From assembly GCF_014084125.1 (NCBI RefSeq), contig NZ_CP048405.1:5146001-5210000 (forward strand): DNA of 64,000 bases, given 5' to 3'. The notes beneath the pieces were generated by a model. The model saw only the letters and a list, made by a program, of their open reading frames with translations, had not been told where the DNA came from and did not search any database. Below, one piece after another: positions 8,198-15,324 of this stretch. The translations under genes were made by a program, and so were the position numbers. Origin of the DNA: Streptacidiphilus sp. PB12-B1b (GTDB taxonomy: Bacteria; Actinomycetota; Actinomycetes; Streptomycetales; Streptomycetaceae). The stretch's first letter is position 1. Every line of letters starts with the position of its first letter.

Positions 8198-9457
8198 TCA
8201 TGCGGGGGAGGCGGCCAGCACCAGCGCGGCGTTGTGCCCGCCGAAGCCGAACGAGGTGGACAGCCCGACCAGGCGCGGGGCCGCCCGGCCGGGCGCGGCG
8301 GCGGTTCCGGGGGCAGTAACGGCGGCGGTACCGGCGGCGGTGAGCGGTGCGGCGTGCCGGATCAGGTTGAGCCGGCCGAGCCGCTCGTCCGGCTCGCGCA
8401 GCCCGACCGTGGGCGGCGCGGTGGCGTGCCGCAGCGCCTGGAGGGTGGCGACGGCCTCCACCGCGCCGGCCGCGCCGAAGAGATGGCCGATGCCGGACTT
8501 GGTGGACGACAGCGGAATCCGCTCGATCGCCGGTCCGAGCGCCAACCGCAGCGCGTCGCACTCCAGTTGGTCGTTGAGGACGGTGCCGGTGCCGTGCGCG
8601 TTGATGTAGTCGAGCTGCTCCGGCGTGACCCCGGCCGCCCGTAGCGCCCGGCCCACGGCCCGGGCGGCGGGGACGCCGCTGGGGTCGGGGGCGGTCAGGT
8701 GGTGCGCGTCGGCGGTGGCCCCGTAGCCGAGCACCTCGCCGAGCACGGCGGCCCCGCGCGCAGCCGCGCCCCGCGCCGTCTCCAGCACCAGGATCCCGGC
8801 GCCCTCGCCGATCAGGAAGCCGTCCCGGGCCCGGTCGAAGGGCACCGACGCACCGGTCGGCGACAGCGCCCCGGCGTTCCGGAACGACGCCTGGACCAGC
8901 TCGGAGGTGGACGCCTCGGCGCCGCCGACCACCACCGCGTCGGCGGCTCCGGCGGCGAGCAGCAGCAGCCCGGCGCCGACCGCCTGGGCGCCGCTGCTGC
9001 AGGCCGAGGCGACGCACAGGGCCTCGCCCTGGAAGCCGAACCGCAGCGAGAGCTGCGAGGCGGCGGCGTTGGCCATCATCGAGGACACCATCAGCGGGGA
9101 GACGAACTCGTCGCCCTGCTCGCGGAGCACCTCGCGCTGCGCCTCGAAGCTCCCGGTGCCGCCCAGCGCGCAGCCGACCACGCAGGCGATCCGCTCCGGC
9201 GGGTACGGCAGCGATGCCTCCTTCCAACCGGCCTGGGCCAGCGCCTCGGCGGCGGCCACCAGCGCGAACTGGGCGAACCGGTCGGTGCGGCGGATCTGCT
9301 GGCGGGAGAGGTGGTCGGCGGCGCGGAAGTCGGCGCACCGGCCCACCCCGCCGTCAAATGCGCTCTCCCCCGCCACCGCGCGCCGGTGCAGCAGGTCGGC
9401 GCCCACGCCCAGCGGGGTCACCGCGCCCAGACCGGTGACGACGGCGCCTGGTGTCAC
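8198..9457 (-). CDS. 3-oxoacyl-ACP synthase II (KASII, FabF-like)
   Basis: Elongating condensing enzyme. I choose GTG 9457 (GTGA overlap with the ACP stop) over an ATG 24 bp upstream that would overlap the ACP gene further, giving 419 aa. Catalytic residues are present: C153 in ASACSSGA, H288 in INAHGTGT, K320 and H325 in GIGHLFGAAG. The last motif reads GHLFGAAG where housekeeping FabF proteins usually have GHTLGAAG, placing it in a specialised subgroup. It carries a 25-residue Ala/Pro-rich insertion before the final strand. It presumably extends chains on the ACP encoded immediately upstream. Confidence 0.92.
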   Translation of the reverse strand: MTPGAVVTGLGAVTPLGVGADLLHRRAVAGESAFDGGVGRCADFRAADHLSRQQIRRTDRFAQFALVAAAEALAQAGWKEASLPYPPERIACVVGCALGGTGSFEAQREVLREQGDEFVSPLMVSSMMANAAASQLSLRFGFQGEALCVASACSSGAQAVGAGLLLLAAGAADAVVVGGAEASTSELVQASFRNAGALSPTGASVPFDRARDGFLIGEGAGILVLETARGAAARGAAVLGEVLGYGATADAHHLTAPDPSGVPAARAVGRALRAAGVTPEQLDYINAHGTGTVLNDQLECDALRLALGPAIERIPLSSTKSGIGHLFGAAGAVEAVATLQALRHATAPPTVGLREPDERLGRLNLIRHAAPLTAAGTAAVTAPGTAAAPGRAAPRLVGLSTSFGFGGHNAALVLAASPA

Positions 9458-9708
9458 TCCAGTCCGGCCTTCTGCCGGCACAGGGCAAGCACCTCGCCGA
9501 CGGTGTAGAGCTGGTCGAAGTCCTTGGGCTTGACCGGGATGCCCAGCTGCTTCTTGATGGACTGGCTCAGCTCGACCATGTCGAGCGAGTCGATCTCCAA
9601 CTCGTCCAGGGCGGCGTCCTCGACGATGTCGGAGCGCTCCACGCCGAGTTCCACCAGGGCGTCGACGATGAAGGTCTCGATGGTGGTGAGGTCCAGGGTG
9701 TCGGGCAT
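9454..9708 (-). CDS. Acyl carrier protein
   Basis: An 84-aa acidic helical protein with the phosphopantetheine attachment site DSLDMVEL (Ser41). The start at 9706-9708 has GAGGAGA just upstream. It precedes KASII with a 4-bp overlap, so the pair is coupled. It is the likely scaffold on which the acyl product is built and perhaps acted on by the radical SAM and diiron enzymes encoded upstream. C-terminal cysteine C77 (LALCRQK) is unusual for an ACP but outside the functional site. Confidence 0.93.
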   Translation of the reverse strand: MPDTLDLTTIETFIVDALVELGVERSDIVEDAALDELEIDSLDMVELSQSIKKQLGIPVKPKDFDQLYTVGEVLALCRQKAGLE

Positions 9709-9788
9709 GTCTCTCCTCGTCCGCACGGCGGCGGTCACGCGATGGGGTCGGGCGGGTGCGGCGGCCCGGCGGGCGGCGGGCGGCCGGC

Positions 9789-10910
9789 TCAGGCGGTGAG
9801 CCGGTCCGGCTTGCTGGAGTGGTACGGCGCCCAGTGCCACTGCCGCCAGTAGCTCTCGGAGATGTCCAGCCACTCCTCCAGCCGCTGGACGCTGTCCAGG
9901 AACCGGGAGCCGCTCACCACCAGCCAGCTGTAGACCGCCTGGCTGTCCCGGCAGCCGCCGCAGTCGCCCGAGGTGCAGCAGAACTGCACCGACTCGTAGT
10001 CCGCGCCCCAGGCGTTGAAGCCGGGGATGACCGGGTTGCCGTTGGCCAGCCGCTGCTCGTGCGCGGGGTTGTCCACGCTGAGGCTGGGGCAGACGTCGTA
10101 GCCGAACCGGCCGCCCCAGTGCGAACGCCCGGTGATCAGCGTCCGGATGAAGTACGGGTGGCTGACCACGGTCTCCGGGTACAGCTCCTTGACCCGCAGC
10201 GCCTCGTCCAGCACCCGCTGCTCGTTGGCGATCCGGATCGGGTTCTCGGTGCCGTGCTCGCTGTAGAAGTTGAAGGTGACGATGTTGCCGTTGTCGGCGA
10301 TCTTCCGCACCGTGGGCTCGATGTGCTCCACGCCGGCCTCGGCCAGGGCGTAGATGAACAGCACCCGCGGATCGTCGCGGTAGTGGCCGAGCGCGGTGTC
10401 CAGCAGGCCGGTGAAGGTCGAGCCGTTGACCCGGATCGCGCGCAGGTCGTCGTCCAGCACGCCGCCGCCGAAGACGGAGACCGCGATGGCGATCTTCTCG
10501 AAGCCCTGCTTCGGCATCGGGCGCAGGCCGTTGGTGGAGATGGTGATGTACGGCAGCCGCTCGACGAACGCCTCGACCCGGCGCGGCACCAGCGTGGGCT
10601 CGCCGCCGATCAGCGTGGCCTGGTTGACGCCCTCGTCGGCCAGCCGGTCGGCGAAGGCCCGGATTCTGTCCAGGTCGGTCAACTCCTTGACGGCGGTGTC
10701 GAATCCGCCCTCGAAGTACCAGCAGCCCTTGCAGCGGATGTTGCAGGCGTTGGTGAGGTGCACCTCGCAGGAGCGCACGCTGCGCCCCAACCGGCGGATG
10801 CGGTGCAGCCGTTCGGCCAGGTCGGGCCGGTCGGCCAGGAACTCGGCGGTGCGCGCCTTGGCCTCGCGGCGGCTCAGCGGACGCGGTTCGATGGAGACGG
10901 GTGTTGCCAT
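9789..10910 (-). CDS. Radical SAM enzyme with extra C-terminal cysteines
   Basis: A 373-aa radical SAM protein with the [4Fe-4S]-binding motif C56-X3-C60-X2-C63 (NACNIRCKGCWYF) and LIGGEPTL, the glycine-rich SAM-binding strand. A second cysteine group near the C-terminus (VCPSLS, then CCTSGDCGGCRDS) could hold an auxiliary cluster. I do not recognise a characterised family; it is not a clear HemN, BioB, SPASM peptide-modifying or cyclopropanase type. Being in an operon with ACP, KASII and a diiron protein suggests it modifies an acyl chain or head group. The 80-bp gap to the ACP gene has no hairpin that I can see. Confidence 0.85.
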   Translation of the reverse strand: MATPVSIEPRPLSRREAKARTAEFLADRPDLAERLHRIRRLGRSVRSCEVHLTNACNIRCKGCWYFEGGFDTAVKELTDLDRIRAFADRLADEGVNQATLIGGEPTLVPRRVEAFVERLPYITISTNGLRPMPKQGFEKIAIAVSVFGGGVLDDDLRAIRVNGSTFTGLLDTALGHYRDDPRVLFIYALAEAGVEHIEPTVRKIADNGNIVTFNFYSEHGTENPIRIANEQRVLDEALRVKELYPETVVSHPYFIRTLITGRSHWGGRFGYDVCPSLSVDNPAHEQRLANGNPVIPGFNAWGADYESVQFCCTSGDCGGCRDSQAVYSWLVVSGSRFLDSVQRLEEWLDISESYWRQWHWAPYHSSKPDRLTA

Positions 10911-10979
10911 GGCATGGGCTCCTTGGAAGTCGCGGGTGGACCGGCCTGCTGCTCCCGGCCGGGTGCCGGGAGGCGGCTG

Positions 10980-11699
10980 CTACTCCGGGATCCGGAGCCC
11001 CAGGTTGTTGATCCGCGGCGTGACCTTCTCCCGCCAGACGTCGCACGCCTGGCCGTTGGTGGTCTGCCGGAGCCCGAACCGCACGGCCAGCCGGGAGCGC
11101 TCGGAGCGCGGGCTGCCGAAGATCCGGATGAAGGTCGGCCAGAGCCGGTCCAGCGCCTGCTGCAACTGCTCGCGGCCGTCGTCGGTGGCGGCGAGGTTGC
11201 GGCAGACCCGGGCGCCGTGGGCGATGTGCACCTTCTCGTCCTGGATGATCGTGCGCACGGCATCCGCCCAGGGCTTGTAGCTGCTCTGCGCGAACTCGGA
11301 GATCATCACCATGGCGGTCTCCTCGCCGACGTACGAGAAGATCCCGCGCTCGGCCCAGGTGGTGCAGGTGTGGAACTCCTGGGCCCGGAACAGGTTCCGC
11401 TCGGCCAGGGTCTGCGTCTCCATGTACGAGGTGTCGACGCCGACCTCGCCCAGCACCCGCTTGCCGATCTTGTAGTGGTCGTACTCCTCGACCGCGCGCT
11501 CGGCGCAGACCTGGCGCTCCTCGGCGTCGGGCGCCAGCGGCAGGAAGACGCTGATGTAGTCGTCGCCACCGGAGAGTTCGCCCTCGGTGTTGACCACCAT
11601 TCCGCGGATGGCGATCTCCCGGTAGTCCTCCGGCATGGCCAGGAATTCCTCGGGAGTCCGGACCACGACCGCCTCGTCGGCCAGAATGGAAAATCCCAT
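10980..11699 (-). CDS. Ferritin-like diiron protein, PaaA-like
   Basis: A 239-aa helical protein whose conserved residues suit a carboxylate-bridged diiron site: E72-X2-H75 (EEYDH), E126/E127 (VGEETAM) and E155-X2-H158 (DEKVH). The overall look is of the phenylacetyl-CoA epoxidase catalytic subunit family, but shorter, and no PaaB, C, D or E partner is nearby. It is the first gene of the minus-strand operon and so probably acts on an early intermediate or the ACP-bound chain by oxygen-dependent oxidation. The function is inference; the diiron residues are seen. Confidence 0.78.
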   Translation of the reverse strand: MGFSILADEAVVVRTPEEFLAMPEDYREIAIRGMVVNTEGELSGGDDYISVFLPLAPDAEERQVCAERAVEEYDHYKIGKRVLGEVGVDTSYMETQTLAERNLFRAQEFHTCTTWAERGIFSYVGEETAMVMISEFAQSSYKPWADAVRTIIQDEKVHIAHGARVCRNLAATDDGREQLQQALDRLWPTFIRIFGSPRSERSRLAVRFGLRQTTNGQACDVWREKVTPRINNLGLRIPE

Positions 11700-11885
11700 G
11701 ACAGGGCGCCTCGATTCATAAGCTCGCGTGAATGGTCAGGGACTCGCCGATGAGGCCCTGAAAGCAGAGGACTCAGAACGCCGGGCACCCGCCGCGTCGC
11801 GCGGACGCGGTGGCCGTGCCGGCGGAGGAGGGCCGCTCCCCCGGGCGGCCTTGGGAGCTTCGAAGTGGTCCGTAGGGCGTCTCGG

Positions 11886-11914
11886 ACTGTAGGCGCAAGG
11901 TTTCAAGCCAACAA
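11886..11914 (-). promoter_or_regulatory. Candidate promoter for the acyl-assembly operon, in a 517-bp divergent gap
   Basis: On the minus strand TTGTTG (11909-11914) and TACAGT (11886-11891) are separated by exactly 17 bp, pointing at the diiron gene. The gap 11700-12216 lies between divergent genes. I see no other gene in it; 11736-12281 minus is open but of implausible composition. Confidence 0.35.
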
Positions 11915-12216
11915 GGTGCCACCCGGGCGCCGGGACCGGGATTCGGCCACCCTTCGCGGCCGGAGCTTCACGTTCCGCTGTACGCCATCGAGCCCCCCAG
12001 GAGCCCGGATATGCCGCGCCGGGAATCGTACGCGGAGGAACTCGATCAGCGGCAGATTGGCCTGATCCGGATTGCCTCCCGCATTGCCGCTCGCACGGCC
12101 CGCCGTCGACCCGTCGCGCCCGGCGGGCGGCCGTCCGTGGACAAGCGCCGAATTCCCTATACGCTGAAGCCCATCCCCCGCACTCCCTGCCGACCACTGC
12201 TGCGAGGCCAGAAGAG

Positions 12217-12696
12217 ATGCCCACCGAGTCCAGCACCGCGGCCGGCGATGTCGACGTCGTGATGAGCCCGGAACAGCTCAATGAGTTGATAGACCGTCAG
12301 TTCCCGGACTATCCCGCCTGCCGCGTGGTCCGGGTGGACCGCCGGACGCTGACCATGGCGGTGGACGGCAACCGCCTGCGCACCCGCCCGGGCGGCACGG
12401 TCTCCGGCCCGGAGCAGGCGGGTCTGGTCGACCTCGCCGCCTTCCTGCTGATCAACGCCCGGCTCGGCCCCACGCTGATGGCGCTCACCAGCTCCCTGCA
12501 GATCAACTTCCTCAACCGGCCCCGGCCCGGCGATCTGCGGGTCGAGGCCAGGACCGCCAAGTTCGGCCGCCGGCTCTGCGTGGTGCTGGCCGAACTCATC
12601 GGTGCAGAAGGCGAGTTGGCGGCCAGCGCGACGCTGACCTATGCCATCCCGCCGATCGCGGAGCAACTCCCGCAGGGCCTGTCGGGCCTGTCCTGA
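12217..12696 (+). CDS. Hotdog-fold thioesterase (PaaI/acyl-CoA thioesterase-like)
   Basis: A 159-aa hotdog protein: the long helix GLVDLAAFLLINARLG follows a glycine-rich stretch, then the strand SSLQINFLNRPRPGDLRVEARTAK and a final strand LTYAI. This matches the PaaI/YbgC-like family that hydrolyses acyl-CoA or acyl-ACP thioesters. It is divergent from the acyl-assembly operon and is probably its release or editing enzyme. It ends 15 bp before a strong hairpin shared with the lanthipeptide precursors. Confidence 0.8.
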   Translation: MPTESSTAAGDVDVVMSPEQLNELIDRQFPDYPACRVVRVDRRTLTMAVDGNRLRTRPGGTVSGPEQAGLVDLAAFLLINARLGPTLMALTSSLQINFLNRPRPGDLRVEARTAKFGRRLCVVLAELIGAEGELAASATLTYAIPPIAEQLPQGLSGLS

Positions 12697-12710
12697 GCCC
12701 TGAGCACAAG

Positions 12711-12742
12711 GCTGGCCCCGCTCCGGGCGGAGCGGGGCCAGC
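12711..12742. terminator. Strong bidirectional terminator
   Basis: Perfect 14-bp stem (12711-12724 with 12729-12742) and a 4-base loop, placed between the converging thioesterase gene and the last lanthipeptide precursor. It separates the two clusters transcriptionally. Confidence 0.8.
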
Positions 12743-12772
12743 ACCTCTGACACGCGGGAGCAGTCGGCCCGG

Positions 12773-12877
12773 TCAGAAGCTGGTCCAGGAACAGGTCCAC
12801 GGGCACACCGGGATGAGGCCCTCGGCCTCCGACTCGTCGCTCTCCAGCGCCTGCAGCGCGTCCACGTCGATCGTCAT
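12773..12877 (-). CDS. Class IV lanthipeptide precursor, copy C (34 aa)
   Basis: Small gene preceded by GGAGGTGACGTGAG before ATG 12877. The 34-aa peptide has leader MTIDVDALQALESDE, then SEAEGLIPV, and core CPWTCSWTSF. The leader is the same as in the two copies upstream except S16 where they have L; the core differs most (IPVCPW in place of VVDCTW). The DALQALE helix recalls the L-x-x-LQ recognition motif of class III/IV leaders. It is the most distal of three tandem copies in the LanL operon. The product would be a two-Cys, Trp-rich peptide; cleavage by the neighbouring S9 protease is inferred. Confidence 0.88.
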   Translation of the reverse strand: MTIDVDALQALESDESEAEGLIPVCPWTCSWTSF

Positions 12878-12934
12878 CTCACGTCACCTCCCCTGCACGG
12901 CACGGGTCTTCGATGGGTCGCCGGGTTCGGCGAC

Positions 12935-13045
12935 TCAGAAGGTGGAGCCGGTCCAGGAGCAGGTCCAGGTGCAGTCCACCACCAGGCCCTCGGCCTCCAG
13001 CTCGTCGCTCTCCAGCGCCTGCAGCGCATCCACGTCGATCGTCAT
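12935..13045 (-). CDS. Class IV lanthipeptide precursor, copy B (36 aa)
   Basis: Second of three tandem precursor genes, with GGAGGTGACGTGAG before ATG 13045. The 36-aa peptide shares MTIDVDALQALESDE with its paralogues, continues LEAEGLVVD, and has the core CTWTCSWTGSTF, two residues (ST) longer at the C-terminus than copy A. Dehydratable residues T26, T28, S30, T32, S34 and T35 surround two cysteines, C25 and C29. It is almost certainly a substrate of the LanL encoded at 15321-18134. Confidence 0.88.
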   Translation of the reverse strand: MTIDVDALQALESDELEAEGLVVDCTWTCSWTGSTF

Positions 13046-13104
13046 CTCACGTCACCTCCCCTGCACAGCACGGGTCTTGGATGGGTCACGGGTGCTTCGG
13101 CCTC

Positions 13105-13209
13105 CTAGAAGCCGGTCCAGGAGCAGGTCCAGGTGCAGTCCACCACCAGGCCCTCGGCCTCCAGCTCGTCGCTCTCCAGCGCCTGCAGCGCGTCCACGTC
13201 GATCGTCAT
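13105..13209 (-). CDS. Class IV lanthipeptide precursor, copy A (34 aa)
   Basis: First of three tandem precursor genes downstream of the protease; GGGAGGTGACGTGGG precedes ATG 13209 and the stop is TAG. Leader MTIDVDALQALESDE, then LEAEGLVVD, core CTWTCSWTGF. It differs from copy B only by the absence of ST near the end, so A and B are a recent duplication while copy C has diverged in its core. The pattern of a fixed leader with a variable core is what one expects of substrates of one synthetase. Confidence 0.88.
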   Translation of the reverse strand: MTIDVDALQALESDELEAEGLVVDCTWTCSWTGF

Positions 13210-13314
13210 CCCACGTCACCTCCCTTCGTCGCTCGGTCCGGCGTGCTCGGTCTCAGAGGAGTTCCGGCCGGGTCCGCCGGCATCTCCTGGGGTCGTCGTC
13301 GTCCACCGTCTCCG

Positions 13315-15324
13315 TCACCTCCCTTCGCTGGGCCGGGCTGCCCGGTGCGGTTCCGGCTCGGGCCCTGGCTCGGGCCCTGGCTCGGGCTCGGACTCGGGCC
13401 CTGGCTCGGGCTCGGACTCGGGCTCGGGCTCGGCGAGGAAGGCCGTCAGCCGGTCGTCCAGGCCGGCCCCGGCCGGGCAGTCGGAGGGGGTGTGCCCGGC
13501 CCCCGGTACCTCCCAGTACTGGAAGTCCGGGCCCTCGCGCCGACCGGCTGCGAGCAGCCGCCTGCGCAGCCGCCGGGAGTGCCCGACCGGCACCACCTCG
13601 TCGGCGACGCCGTGGACCAGCAGCAGCGGGGCGGTGATCCGTTCGGCCAGCACCCACAGATCCCGTGGGCCGAGGCCGTCGGCCGCCGTCCGGCGCTGCC
13701 CGTCGAGCCGCTCCACCAGCCTGCGGACCGGGGGCGAGCCGTCGGCGTGCAGGCGCGCGCCGGAGAGGAAGGGGGCCACCACCGCGCAGCGGGACCAGGC
13801 GTCCGGGTCGGCCGCCGCGGCGAGCAGCGCCAGGAACGCGCCGTAGCTGACCCCGTAGAGCACGGGCGGGCGCGCGGAGCCGGGCCTGCCTGCGGCCAGG
13901 GCCGCCGCCAACCGGCGCACGTCGGCCAGGTCGGGGCCGCCCCAGGCGCCGTGGATGGCGGCCGCGTGGGCGGCGCCGTAGCCGGTGCTGCCGCGCTGGT
14001 TGGGCGCGACGACGGCGATCCCGGCCCGGGCGAGCCGGTGCAGCAGCGGGTCGTACCCGAGGTCCCAGTGCGCCTCCGGGCCGCCGTGCAGCGCGACCGC
14101 GACCGTGTCGGCGGTGCGCCAGTCGCCCCGGCAGACGGCCTCGAACGGGCCGTCCGGGCCGGTGAACTCCTGCACCGTGACGGTCTGCCCGGGCGCGGGC
14201 ACGGGCACGGGCGCACGCGGGTGTGCGTACGTGGGCGCGGGCGCGGCGGGTCGGCGGACCGGGCGGTGCGGCTGCGGGGCGGCCACGTCGACCGGGCGGT
14301 CGGGCGTGGAGTACGCCACCCGCAGGCCGTCCGGCCCCCAGGCGGCCGAGGGGTGGATCGCCCCCTCGGGCAGGCCGGTCGCCTCGTCCGACCGGTCGGC
14401 GGGCAGGTCGTGGACCAGCAGGCGGGTGCGGACGCCCCGGGTCGCCCGCAGCGCCAGCCGCTCCCCGGACGGGTCCAGGGCCAGCGGCAGCACCGCGCCG
14501 GTGATCGCGTTCAGCCGCTCGGGGTAGCGGACCGCCCCGGGGTCGGCGAGGTCGGCGCAGCCGAGCCGCAGCCGCCCGGGCGTGCCGCAGGCCAGCAGCA
14601 GCAGCCCGGAGCGCGGGCTCGCCAGCAGCAGGTGCGCGGCATCGGCGCCGGGGAGCGGCGGCAGCGGTTGCCGGCCCCCGGTGGTGAGGTCGATGACGAC
14701 CGGCCAGGTCCGGCCGTCGTGGCGCAGGTCGGCGCCGAGAAGGCGGCCCGACCGGTCCAGCGCGGTGGTGGCGCCGAGGCGGCCGGGGACGTCCAGGACC
14801 GGCTCCAGCCGCAGCGGCGCGGCCGGCACCCGGTAGAGCCGGGAGCTGCCGTCCGGGCCCGCGCCCACGGCCAGCGCCAGGCTGCCCGGCTCCGGGCTGC
14901 GCACCAGTTGCAGTCCGCGCCCGGGTACGGCCACGGCGTCCACCACCGTGCCCGAGCCGGGGTCGGCCAGTTGGAGTTCCAGCCGCTCTCCGGCCGGGCG
15001 CAGCAGCAGGACGCGGCCGTCGTCGGTGGGGAAGGGCTGGGACTGCACCGTCACGTCCAGCGGCAGCACCCGGCGGCGGGCCGGGAGCGGCCCGGGGCCG
15101 AAGGTCCAGTGCTCCGGGTGGAGCGTGCCGAGGGTGGTGCGGACCAGGGCGGCGGCGTACCGGGCGTCGGCGGAGAAGCGCAGGCTCATCCGGCTGCGGA
15201 CCGGCGGCTCCGGCGCGCGGTACTCCGGCGCGGACGGCCACGGCGCGGGCTGCTCCGGCGCGGGCTGCTCCGGCGCGCTCTGCGGGCGGGGAGCGGCGGT
15301 GTCGGTCGCGCGGACCGGCGTCAC
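13315..15324 (-). CDS. Prolyl-oligopeptidase-family (S9) serine protease, probable lanthipeptide leader peptidase
   Basis: A 669-aa S9 enzyme: an N-terminal beta-propeller region (about 60-390), then an alpha/beta-hydrolase domain with nucleophile GVSYGAF, acid in HGVADEVVP and histidine in GAGHTPSD. POP-type proteases remove leaders in some class III lanthipeptide systems (flavipeptin FlaP is the known example), and this gene lies between the synthetase and the precursors. GTG 15324 overlaps the LanL stop (GTGA). The C-terminal 30 residues are Glu-Pro-rich repeats (EPESEPEPGP type) of no known role. No signal peptide is evident, so it probably acts inside the cell. Confidence 0.85.
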   Translation of the reverse strand: MTPVRATDTAAPRPQSAPEQPAPEQPAPWPSAPEYRAPEPPVRSRMSLRFSADARYAAALVRTTLGTLHPEHWTFGPGPLPARRRVLPLDVTVQSQPFPTDDGRVLLLRPAGERLELQLADPGSGTVVDAVAVPGRGLQLVRSPEPGSLALAVGAGPDGSSRLYRVPAAPLRLEPVLDVPGRLGATTALDRSGRLLGADLRHDGRTWPVVIDLTTGGRQPLPPLPGADAAHLLLASPRSGLLLLACGTPGRLRLGCADLADPGAVRYPERLNAITGAVLPLALDPSGERLALRATRGVRTRLLVHDLPADRSDEATGLPEGAIHPSAAWGPDGLRVAYSTPDRPVDVAAPQPHRPVRRPAAPAPTYAHPRAPVPVPAPGQTVTVQEFTGPDGPFEAVCRGDWRTADTVAVALHGGPEAHWDLGYDPLLHRLARAGIAVVAPNQRGSTGYGAAHAAAIHGAWGGPDLADVRRLAAALAAGRPGSARPPVLYGVSYGAFLALLAAAADPDAWSRCAVVAPFLSGARLHADGSPPVRRLVERLDGQRRTAADGLGPRDLWVLAERITAPLLLVHGVADEVVPVGHSRRLRRRLLAAGRREGPDFQYWEVPGAGHTPSDCPAGAGLDDRLTAFLAEPEPESEPEPGPESEPEPGPEPGPEPEPHRAARPSEGR

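Larger units (their letters stand above)
12773..13209 (-). repeat. Three tandem precursor-gene copies
   Basis: The unit (ribosome site, leader and core) recurs at start-to-start spacings of 164 and 168 bp. The leader-coding DNA is nearly identical in all three; the spacers also share the CCCCTGCACxGCACGGGTCTT segment. This is duplication of whole small genes, not just of the core. Confidence 0.85.

Noticed and set aside
9789-10910. Treating the acyl-operon radical SAM enzyme as a RiPP maturase of the neighbouring lanthipeptides
   Set aside because: It is in a separate transcript with ACP and KAS genes, and a strong terminator and an opposing gene separate it from the precursors.
11736-12281. 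Minus-strand frame in the gap between the diiron and thioesterase genes
   Set aside because: Arg/Ala/Pro-rich with no ribosome site, and it overlaps the expected divergent promoters.
13253-13303. 17-codon GTG-started frame (DDDDPRRCRRTRPELL) after the S9 peptidase, behind GGGAGGTGA
   Set aside because: The ribosome-like site overlaps the peptidase stop and the peptide is basic with no leader similarity to the three precursors. Kept as noise.
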